DNA from: JAHJDS01 sp964569795
GTDB taxonomy: Bacteria > Desulfobacterota > Desulfarculia > Desulfarculales > JAHJDS01
Direction of reading: 5' to 3'
NCBI GenBank assembly: GCA_964569795.1
Contig: CAZMVB010000002.1
Location: 161,968 to 225,967, forward strand
DNA: 64,000 nt
The notes under the pieces were generated by a model, which was given only the letters and a program-made list of their open reading frames with translations, did no database searches and was not told the DNA's origin. Every line of letters begins with the position of its first letter. Positions within the stretch are counted from its first letter, which is position 1. Shown here one piece after another: positions 44,513 to 51,708 of this stretch. The translations under genes and the position numbers were made by a program.

Positions 44513-45695
44513 CGCCCTCCCCGAACAGGACCCGCAAATACATCTCGGCCACCGGCCCGACGTCGTAGCGCCGGACCCATTCCCGGTTGGCCGCGCCCAG
44601 CCGCGCCGCCAGATCGTCGTCGGCCAGAATGGCGATCAGATTATCGGCCAGTCCCCAGGGATCGCGCCGGTCGGAGACAAAGGCCTGCTGGGCCTCGGGC
44701 AGAATGTCCCGGATCCCGCCGGCGTCCGTGGCCGCCACGGGCCGGCCGAAGGCCATGGCCTCCAGCAGCACCCGCGGAAAACCCTCGGTAAAGGACGGCA
44801 GCAGAAACACGTCGGCCAGGGCGTACAGGGCCGACACCTCCTCGGCCGGGACCGCCCCCAGCAGCCGGACCCGCTCGGCCGGGCCGTCCCGGTCCACACG
44901 GCGCTTGATCTCCTCGAAATCCACCCCGTCGCCGGCGATGACGAAAAAGGCCTCGGGCCGGGCCCGCCGGGTCTCGATCATCACCTCCGGCAGGTAGAGG
45001 TCCATCCGCCTCACCGGCGAGAACCGGGCCACGCTCAGGACCACCTTGGCCCCGGGCGGCACGTCCAGCCGCTTCCGCCAGGCCGCCAGGGCGCCCGGAT
45101 CGGGCGAGCCGGTGAACCGGGCCAGGTCCACGTCGTTGTACAAGATCCTGATCTTGTCCGGCCTCACCCGCCAGTGTTTCGCAAAATAATCGGCCATGCT
45201 CTCCGGGCCGGTGACGAAAACGTCGGTCAAACCGAGCGTCAGCTTGAAGGGCAGCTCCACCAGAAACTTGGAGCGCAGGGCGGCCCGGTTCAGGGCCAGG
45301 CGCGGGTTGAACTCCTTGCCCTGACCGCTGCGCCAGATGAACACCCGGCCGCCGCGCAGCCGTCGCACGGCGACCGCCGTCAGCGAGGCCGGCGTGGAGA
45401 TGCGAACGAAAACCGTCTTGAACCCTCGGGCGTTCAGCCGCCACAGGATCAGGAACAATTCGGCCAGACGCGCCACTCCCCGGCGACGGCGCTGGACGAT
45501 CACCCGGGCCGCGCCCGGGATCTGGACCGGGCCAGTGGCCCGCTCGACGACCACCACCAGTTCGGTCCGTCGGGCCAGCCGCGCAAGTAAGGGCACCACG
45601 TGACCGAAATGGTGGGCGGCTCGGGGGTCGTACTCGGGCAGGACATAGACCCAGCGCGGCCTCGCTCGGGCCGACAAAAGCGGTTCAGTCGCCAC
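44502..45695 (-). CDS. GT4 glycosyltransferase
   Basis: The 397-residue enzyme has the N-terminal sequence ARPRWVYVLPEYDPRAAHHFGH, KVVLSVARFSPVRRMDLYL and EGFPRVLLEAMAFGRPVAA, the EX7E donor-binding motif. It starts at GTG 45695, overlapping the radical SAM gene by 11 bases. It should extend the lipid-linked oligosaccharide. The donor is unknown. Confidence 0.84.
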   Translation of the reverse strand: MATEPLLSARARPRWVYVLPEYDPRAAHHFGHVVPLLARLARRTELVVVVERATGPVQIPGAARVIVQRRRRGVARLAELFLILWRLNARGFKTVFVRISTPASLTAVAVRRLRGGRVFIWRSGQGKEFNPRLALNRAALRSKFLVELPFKLTLGLTDVFVTGPESMADYFAKHWRVRPDKIRILYNDVDLARFTGSPDPGALAAWRKRLDVPPGAKVVLSVARFSPVRRMDLYLPEVMIETRRARPEAFFVIAGDGVDFEEIKRRVDRDGPAERVRLLGAVPAEEVSALYALADVFLLPSFTEGFPRVLLEAMAFGRPVAATDAGGIRDILPEAQQAFVSDRRDPWGLADNLIAILADDDLAARLGAANREWVRRYDVGPVAEMYLRVLFGEGGGG

Positions 45696-47133
45696 GAATC
45701 GAGAACTCGATGACCTGAATGCCTGCCCGGAGCACCTTGCGGACGTCGCTCACGCTCCGGATCCGTTTCAGCCAGTCGATGATATAGCTCGGCCGGAGAT
45801 AGAATCGGCGGTAGGCCCACTTGACCCAGTCGCCCAGTTCCCCGGGGGGAATGTCGCAGAAGCTCTCCGTGTAATAGCCGGTGGTGTGCAGGTCCCCCAA
45901 CTCCAGGCCCCACTCGCGCCGCAGATGGGCGTGCTGATCGGCCACCTGCTCGAACAGGGGCGTTCCCGGGTAGGGGGTGATCACGCCGAAGGTGACCGTG
46001 GTCGGCTTGATCTTCTTCAAGAAGTCCAGGGTCTGTTTCATGGTCTCGGGCGTCTCGCCGGGCGAGCCGACCAGGAGGTGGGCGTGGGTCATCAGCCCCA
46101 GGTCACGGCACCAGGCGAACGTCTGTTCGGTCTGGTCGAGCCTTATTCCCTTCTTGACGTTGTCCAGGATCTGCTGGCTGCCCGACTCGACGCCGATCTT
46201 GAGGGTGTGACAGCCGGCCTGTTTCATCAGGGCCAGGGTGTCGTAGTCGAGCGAGCCGATCTTGCCGCTGCACAGCCAGGTCAAATCCATTCCCTGGTCG
46301 ATCATGCCCTGGCAGATGGCCCGGACCCGCGGCTGGCTGGTGGTGAACATCTCGTCCCGGAGGTAAACCTCCCGGTACCCCTGGGCCAGGTGCCGCCGAA
46401 AGCCGGCCAGGACGTTCTCCGGGCTCCGGGACCGGACGCGACGGCCGTAGAACCCGGGGGCCATGCAAAAGGTGCAGCGCCCCGGGCAGCCCCGCGAGGT
46501 CAGGTCGGTGACGTAGGGGTAGCGCTTGATCGATGGATTGAAGTACCGCTTCGAGGCCGGCAGGAGCGACCAGTCGGCGAACGGCAGGTCGTCCAGGTCT
46601 TGAATAAAGGGGTAGAAGTCGTTGACCCGGATCGAACCGTCGGCCCGGAAGCCGAGGCCGGGCGTCTCCCGCCAGGACTCGTCACCCCGCGAGTAGGCGG
46701 CCAGGAAATCCCGCAGGGCCCACTCGGCCTCGCGGCGGATGATGAAGTCGATCTCCGGGGAGGCGAGGGTGAATTCGGGCATGAAGGTCGGCGTCGAGCC
46801 GTAGAGCACGGTCTTCAGACCCGGGGCCCGCTTCTTGAGCCGCCGCAGGACCTCCACGTCCTCGGTGTGGGTCATGACCGAGGTCAGGATGACCACGAAG
46901 TCGTAGTCCGCGGCGATCTTTCGGGTGGCGTCGAAGTCCAGGTCCTGGGCCAGGGCGTCGATGACCCGGACCTCATGGCCGGCCTCCCGGATGACCGTGG
47001 CCAGGAGCACCTGGGGATAGGGCGGGGTCATGGCCCCGCCGATGCGTTTGCCCTTGCACCAGCAGCCGTAGATCGAGTCCCGGACCACGTTCTCGGTGGT
47101 CAGGCTGGGGGGATTGAGGAACAGGACCTTCAC
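45685..47133 (-). CDS. B12-binding-type radical SAM enzyme
   Basis: From GTG 47133 the protein is 482 residues. It has an N-terminal cobalamin-binding-type Rossmann domain (VKVLFLNPPSLTTENV and HEVRVIDALAQDL), cluster Cys216, 220 and 223 in SRGCPGRCTFC, and the conserved GITPYPGTPL near the end of the barrel. The same architecture occurs at 31232-32809. GTG 47133 overlaps the small gene stop as GTGA. A C-methylation or other radical step on glycan or lipid is plausible. Confidence 0.84.
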   Translation of the reverse strand: MKVLFLNPPSLTTENVVRDSIYGCWCKGKRIGGAMTPPYPQVLLATVIREAGHEVRVIDALAQDLDFDATRKIAADYDFVVILTSVMTHTEDVEVLRRLKKRAPGLKTVLYGSTPTFMPEFTLASPEIDFIIRREAEWALRDFLAAYSRGDESWRETPGLGFRADGSIRVNDFYPFIQDLDDLPFADWSLLPASKRYFNPSIKRYPYVTDLTSRGCPGRCTFCMAPGFYGRRVRSRSPENVLAGFRRHLAQGYREVYLRDEMFTTSQPRVRAICQGMIDQGMDLTWLCSGKIGSLDYDTLALMKQAGCHTLKIGVESGSQQILDNVKKGIRLDQTEQTFAWCRDLGLMTHAHLLVGSPGETPETMKQTLDFLKKIKPTTVTFGVITPYPGTPLFEQVADQHAHLRREWGLELGDLHTTGYYTESFCDIPPGELGDWVKWAYRRFYLRPSYIIDWLKRIRSVSDVRKVLRAGIQVIEFSIRGD

Positions 47134-47330
47134 GATGCCTTGCCCCCGCGGCCCTGCGGCGACCGGTCGAGCTGGTCGTACTCGAAAAATCCGGCGCACT
47201 GGCAGTACGGCGCGCCCTGGGCCTGGATGAGCCGCCGCGTCAATCTCCTTTTCAACCATCGGCTGAATACAGGCCACCGCCCCAGGGTCAGGTTGAGACA
47301 GCGAAACATCACCAGTCGCCAAGGTGTCAT
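47130..47330 (-). CDS. Small basic cysteine-containing protein (66 residues)
   Basis: The gene runs from ATG 47330, 10 bases after the toroid stop, and its stop overlaps the radical SAM start as GTGA. It is rich in Arg and aromatics (RCLNLTLGRWPVFSRWLKRRL) with Cys-x-Cys in GAPYCQCAGFFEYDQL and a Gly/Ser-rich tail. A TTG at 47348 would give 72 residues. The coupled position between two glycan genes supports a real gene. It may be a partner of the radical SAM enzyme, possibly an iron- or zinc-binding subunit, but function is unknown. Confidence 0.55.
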   Translation of the reverse strand: MTPWRLVMFRCLNLTLGRWPVFSRWLKRRLTRRLIQAQGAPYCQCAGFFEYDQLDRSPQGRGGKAS

Positions 47331-47340
47331 TTTGGGGCCG

Positions 47341-48258
47341 TCACTCAAGGACCTTCTCCGCCGCGGCCAGGTAATCCGCGGCCAGGGGGATGACGTACCG
47401 GTCGTCCAGCCAGGCCGGTCGAATGGCCTCGCCCGCCTCCAGGCCGGCGACCAGTTTGGACAGGGCGCCCGGCGCCCAGCGGATGAGGCCTGAGGGAAAC
47501 AGATACTGGGTGCCGCGCCCGGACCAGGCCGGGTCCAGTCGGCCGTGCTCCCCGACCCGCTCCTCCAGGAAGGCCCCGGCCCGGGTCAGGGCCTCCTGCA
47601 GGACCCGGTCGGGCCACAGCACGAAAATCTCGTCCAGCAGGGTCAGGGTCAGGCTCAAATACCCCAGGTCTGGCCGGCCGTACTCGGGAAAGAAACCGGC
47701 CTCGTCCTGGGCGGCCAGCAGTCGTTCGACCATGGTCTCGGCCCCGCTGCGCCACTTGTCCTGGCCGGTCAACCGGGCCAGGCTCGCCAGGCCGGCGGCG
47801 GCGGCCGCGGTCTGGTTCGAGGCCTCGACCAAGGGGTGGGCCAGCAGCCAGTCTCCGGTCCGGGCCAGGTCCTCCCCGGATTTCTCCCCCAGGAGCAATC
47901 GGGCTTCGGCCGTCCAGTACAGTCCGAAGGCCGTGGTGCAGAAGCTTCGCTCGAAAGGGTAGGCCTCGTCCAGGCTGCCGTCTCGGTGTCGAATTTTCAG
48001 GGTGTAATTCACCGCGGCCAGGGCCCAGTCCCGGACCGCCTCCTGGCCGGCGAAACGATTGGCCTCGCCGGGCAGGACGTACAGCCGGGCCAGGTACGCA
48101 GCCGCCGCCTGAAACCAGGCGCAGGGAAAATCGGCGGTCAGGTAGCGCCAGAAGCCGCGGTGCCAGCAGCCATAGGTCGGCGAGGCCGGGTCCCGATCCC
48201 CCAGGCCGAGAATTCGAGGGGCCACGGCCAAGGCCTCATTTATGAATCCGGCCCGCAA
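47341..48258 (-). CDS. Alpha/alpha-toroid protein of unknown function
   Basis: The 305-residue protein consists of helical hairpins with aromatic-rich turns: GCWHRGFWRYLTADFPC, FCTTAFGLYWTAEARLLLG and ASNQTAAAAAGLASLARLTG. This resembles an (alpha/alpha) barrel. It starts at TTG 48258 with GAGAGAGG before it. Aromatic and acidic residues in the turns would suit carbohydrate binding, but no catalytic motif is assigned. It is a partner in arrangement to 39207-40565. Confidence 0.55.
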   Translation of the reverse strand: MRAGFINEALAVAPRILGLGDRDPASPTYGCWHRGFWRYLTADFPCAWFQAAAAYLARLYVLPGEANRFAGQEAVRDWALAAVNYTLKIRHRDGSLDEAYPFERSFCTTAFGLYWTAEARLLLGEKSGEDLARTGDWLLAHPLVEASNQTAAAAAGLASLARLTGQDKWRSGAETMVERLLAAQDEAGFFPEYGRPDLGYLSLTLTLLDEIFVLWPDRVLQEALTRAGAFLEERVGEHGRLDPAWSGRGTQYLFPSGLIRWAPGALSKLVAGLEAGEAIRPAWLDDRYVIPLAADYLAAAEKVLE

Positions 48259-48297
48259 GTTTCGACCTCTCTCTACAACATGCTCTTCAGCATCTGA

Positions 48298-49332
48298 TTA
48301 AAAAAACTTGATCCCTCGGCTGCCCAGCAAGTAACAATTTTTACAATAGGCCATTCGCCGACCATGGCCCTGATGGATAGCCCGTCTTAAATGCAAATAG
48401 TGTTCATTGTTGAATGGATCATCATCGAACACCGAGCCGAATGCGCCGTTGGGAGGAGCAATCATACAACAGGGCGAGATCTGGCCCTTTTCGTCAAAGG
48501 CCATCGAGGCCAAAAGGCTGTTACAGAAATTTTCCGAGGCCGACCCGGGGCGCATGGCCGGAGGTAAAAAGACAACCATCGAAGCGCGCCTGGCAAAATC
48601 AATTACTTCCCGGCAATGAAAACGATAGTCGTCATCATCCACTACCCTCAGACCGCTCTCTTCCGATTTGTCAGTGTAATAACTCTGAAAAAAAATATTG
48701 GTCACTCCATATCGACGTGATTGGCGCAAGACTGCAACCATTTCTCCGAGACGCGGTCTGGTCACCAGTCGGGAAGCCGACACCCTCATCGTCGAACCCC
48801 TGAGTTTCAGTTCCCTCAGCAATTCCCCCAGGGCCTCGAGGGTATTGTCCAAGATATCGTCGTACAAGCTGACATTGATAGAATTGAGAGGGGAGCGGAC
48901 CAGATCGTCTGCCCGCTTGGCCAGCAATGTGCCGTTGGTGTGCATGGTGGTGTACAAGCCTCGTCGTCTTGCCTCCTCCACAAGATCGAACAATCCAGGA
49001 TGTAGAAAAGGCTCCCCTCCGGCAATGGTCAGGCGAACGGCGTTTTTTGCCACTGGAAGCCGAAGCAGGTCCTTGAAAACCGAAAAAGAAATGTTTCGTC
49101 GAACAAAGTCCTGGTCAAACCAATTGTAATAACAGAAATCGCAATTTCGATTGCAAATGCCGTTTATATATATACCCACGGACAAGGGCAAGGAACGGAC
49201 GGTCCCGTCGGGTCGGGGCGCAGCATAATCCCGGGCCATCCGCCACATATTCTGGTAATGCCATGTTCTCAGGCTCGGAACTATATTCAATCCGAAGCCG
49301 AGAAAGTCTTTCATCTTTGACAGCGGTGTCAT
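48298..49332 (-). CDS. Radical SAM/SPASM-like enzyme
   Basis: From ATG 49332 the protein is 344 residues, with the cluster motif GICNRNCDFC (Cys60, 64, 67), then IAGGEPFLHPGLF and the SPASM-like Cys-rich end (ENFCNSLL, ISPCCMI and YCKNCYLLG). SPASM proteins carry extra Fe-S clusters and often modify peptides or sugars. The region is visibly richer in A/T than its surroundings, suggesting recent transfer. An in-frame upstream extension to 49407 is unlikely to be coding. Confidence 0.83.
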   Translation of the reverse strand: MTPLSKMKDFLGFGLNIVPSLRTWHYQNMWRMARDYAAPRPDGTVRSLPLSVGIYINGICNRNCDFCYYNWFDQDFVRRNISFSVFKDLLRLPVAKNAVRLTIAGGEPFLHPGLFDLVEEARRRGLYTTMHTNGTLLAKRADDLVRSPLNSINVSLYDDILDNTLEALGELLRELKLRGSTMRVSASRLVTRPRLGEMVAVLRQSRRYGVTNIFFQSYYTDKSEESGLRVVDDDDYRFHCREVIDFARRASMVVFLPPAMRPGSASENFCNSLLASMAFDEKGQISPCCMIAPPNGAFGSVFDDDPFNNEHYLHLRRAIHQGHGRRMAYCKNCYLLGSRGIKFF

Positions 49333-49410
49333 GATCGGCCCAGGCCACACCTCAACCGGTCCTCGCCGGCCTGACGCCAGGTCCCGGACGTCCCTCGGCC
49401 TTGACAAGGA

Positions 49411-49782
49411 TCAGGCGGTCTGCCACGACAGCAGGATAACTCCAAGGGCGATCAAGGCCGCCCCGGCCAGCTTCAGGGCGGTCAGGCTCTCCTGCCGTGG
49501 AAACAGGATCACCGAACCGAACATGACCAGGGCGAAGACGACGCCAATCAGGATCGGCACGGCCACGTTGAGCTGGACCCGGGACAGGACCATGAACCAC
49601 AGGACCACGGCCAGGGCCTGAATGGCGATCGCCGCGATCAGCCAGGGATTGACCACCATCCGCGGCAGATCGCGCCAGGTCAGCGAATCGCCCAGCCCGA
49701 TCAGTCCATGTTTAGCCACGAACTGGGCCGTGGCGTTCAGCAGCGCCGTGACCAACAACAGCCCCCAGACCGCCCAAGTCAT
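49411..49782 (-). CDS. EamA/SMR-like small membrane protein (ArnE/ArnF-like)
   Basis: The 123-residue protein has four hydrophobic segments (for example TWAVWGLLLVTALLNATAQF and ALKLAGAALIALGVILLS), the size and topology of ArnE/ArnF flippase subunits for undecaprenyl-phosphate-linked 4-amino-arabinose. It overlaps the deacetylase stop by ATGA. With the ArnT-, ArnC- and ArnD-like neighbours it probably flips an Und-P-linked sugar. General SMR transport is the alternative. Confidence 0.72.
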   Translation of the reverse strand: MTWAVWGLLLVTALLNATAQFVAKHGLIGLGDSLTWRDLPRMVVNPWLIAAIAIQALAVVLWFMVLSRVQLNVAVPILIGVVFALVMFGSVILFPRQESLTALKLAGAALIALGVILLSWQTA

Positions 49783-50711
49783 CCCATCTCCTTATCTGCC
49801 CGATCGCGGTTCGACCGAAGCAGTGTCTTCACCGGGACGACCCGCGCCCCGCGCTCGGCCAGACCGGCCAATATTTCCGCCCAAAAATCCAGTCGCCCGG
49901 CGGCCAGACAGGGATGGACGTTCCAGACGAACGTTCCCCCGGCCGCGGTCACCCGATCAAAGGTCTGCCAGAAAAAATCCCGGGCCGACGCCTCGTCAAG
50001 GCCGAGATCCCGCCATAGCAGGTCGTCGGCCAGGCTGAGCGGCACCTCGATGATATCGAGGCCCGGATAGCGATAGGGACCCTGGCCCCAGCCTTGGCCG
50101 TTTCGCCAGGCGGCCACCGAGCTGTCGTAGGCGAAACCGGCCCGGACCAGTTCGGTCAGCAGGTTCTCGCTGACCGCCAGGGCCGGGGCCCGGAAACCCT
50201 TGATCGCCAAGCCGAGGACCTCCCGGGCTCGGGTCAGGGTGTCCCGGATCCGGGGTGCCCTCCGGAAGCCCAGGGCCACGTCATGGGTCAGACCGTGCAG
50301 GCCGATCTCGAAGCCGGCCCCGATCAGGTCCCGTAAATAACCCGGGTCGAGCCGATACGGCCCGGCGGCCAGGACGTTGATCGTCGAGGCGAAACCGTGG
50401 GCCGTTTCCATCTCGACCAGACAGGGCAGGAATTCCCAGCAGGCGGCCCGGTCCAGGTCGTGGGTCAGGCCGACCAGCGGCCTCTCCGACGGCGTCCCCC
50501 CGGGCACCGGTTCGAAGCGCGGCAGGCCCCGCCAGCGTCGACTGGCCTTGAGGGCCCCGGTGAGCATGATCGCCCCCCGCGCCGGGAGCCGTTCCAAGAC
50601 CCAGGCCAGGGTGCGGCGGCCCGTTCGGTGCCAGACCCCGGGGCGCGGCAAACGGGGCCCGGTCTCGGCCACGATCGACCTCGACCGGTCAGTCCCGGCC
50701 GGACTCGTCAT
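49779..50711 (-). CDS. Polysaccharide deacetylase family protein (ArnD-like)
   Basis: From ATG 50711 (23 bases inside the previous gene; later starts are possible) the protein is 310 residues. It has the NodB-type motifs LTHDLD (metal and base Asp), GLHGLTHDV (His-x4-His), IKGFRAPAL and FVWNVHPCLA. In the Arn pathway ArnD removes the formyl group from Und-P-linked formamido-arabinose; a similar role is inferred from ArnC-like and EamA neighbours. It acts on a lipid-linked sugar, probably at the membrane. Confidence 0.75.
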   Translation of the reverse strand: MTSPAGTDRSRSIVAETGPRLPRPGVWHRTGRRTLAWVLERLPARGAIMLTGALKASRRWRGLPRFEPVPGGTPSERPLVGLTHDLDRAACWEFLPCLVEMETAHGFASTINVLAAGPYRLDPGYLRDLIGAGFEIGLHGLTHDVALGFRRAPRIRDTLTRAREVLGLAIKGFRAPALAVSENLLTELVRAGFAYDSSVAAWRNGQGWGQGPYRYPGLDIIEVPLSLADDLLWRDLGLDEASARDFFWQTFDRVTAAGGTFVWNVHPCLAAGRLDFWAEILAGLAERGARVVPVKTLLRSNRDRADKEMG

Positions 50712-51696
50712 CGTCGTCATCGTCGTATTCATACACGTACAGGTGCCGGTTCTGTTCCATGTCAAACCACATCCCGAAGAAGAGGCTCTGCAGGCCGGTA
50801 ATCAGCAGCAGGGCGCACAGGATCAGATAGCCCGTTTCCAAAGGTCGAGCCGGCCCGAACAGGGGTGTGTTGAAAACCAGGATCAACACCCCGAGCAAGA
50901 GACCCAGCGGGATCAGCACCAGGCTCATCAGGTAGAAGAACAGCAGCGGATGGAAGTCGCGGATGACGTACTTCTGGAACATCCGTCTCCAGAACAGCCG
51001 CCACAGCAGAAAGCCGATGGTGAACACGGCCCGCCCGATCCGGATGCCCGAGCGCTCGCCCACCCGGTACACCGGCCGGACCGCCACGTCCACCACCCGG
51101 CAGCCGGCGATGTTGAGTTTTACTAAAAAATCATTGGGCATGCCGTACCGGGCGTAGATGGCGTCCAGGTCCAGCCGCCGCAGGGCCTTGAGACTGATGG
51201 CCGTGTAGCCGCACTGGGAATCGGCCACGTGCCAGTAACCCGAGGCCAGCTTGGTCAGCAGCGACAGGACCGAATTGCCCAAGTACCTGATCTTGGGGAT
51301 CTGGCGCCAGGCGTGGCCGGTGAAAAGGCGATTGCCCTTGCTGTACTCGGCCTTTCCGTCGGCCACCGGACGGACGACCTTGTCCAGATCGGCCGGGTCC
51401 ATCTGAAAATCACCGGCCATGACCGCGGTGACGTCATAGGCGTTGTCCCGGGCCCACTTGTAGCCGGTGCCGATGGCCGCGCCCACGCCCTGGTTGGTCT
51501 CGTGCCGGATCAGGACCACCCGCCCGTCCTTGTCCGCCCGGTGGCGCTCGACCACCTCGACCGTCCTGTCCCGGCTGCAATCGTCCACCACGACCATGGC
51601 GTCCACGAAGTCGGGCATGGTCTCGAGCACCTTCAAAATCTGGTCTTCCTCGTTGAAGGCCGGAATGACCACGGCGATTTTCTTGTCGTAGCGCAC
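50689..51696 (-). CDS. GT2 polyprenyl-phosphate glycosyltransferase (ArnC/DPM1-like)
   Basis: The 335-residue protein has the GT2 domain IAVVIPAFNEEDQI, VVVDDCSRDRT and AGDFQMDPADL (Mg-binding DxD-like Asp) and two C-terminal membrane helices (about 245-310). It ends in an acidic tail YEYDDDDDDESGRD. It should transfer a sugar from a nucleotide donor to undecaprenyl phosphate. It starts at GTG 51696, 12 bases after the ArnT-like stop, and runs into the deacetylase gene. Confidence 0.82.
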   Translation of the reverse strand: MRYDKKIAVVIPAFNEEDQILKVLETMPDFVDAMVVVDDCSRDRTVEVVERHRADKDGRVVLIRHETNQGVGAAIGTGYKWARDNAYDVTAVMAGDFQMDPADLDKVVRPVADGKAEYSKGNRLFTGHAWRQIPKIRYLGNSVLSLLTKLASGYWHVADSQCGYTAISLKALRRLDLDAIYARYGMPNDFLVKLNIAGCRVVDVAVRPVYRVGERSGIRIGRAVFTIGFLLWRLFWRRMFQKYVIRDFHPLLFFYLMSLVLIPLGLLLGVLILVFNTPLFGPARPLETGYLILCALLLITGLQSLFFGMWFDMEQNRHLYVYEYDDDDDDESGRD

Positions 51697-51708
51697 CCTG
51701 CGTCTCCG

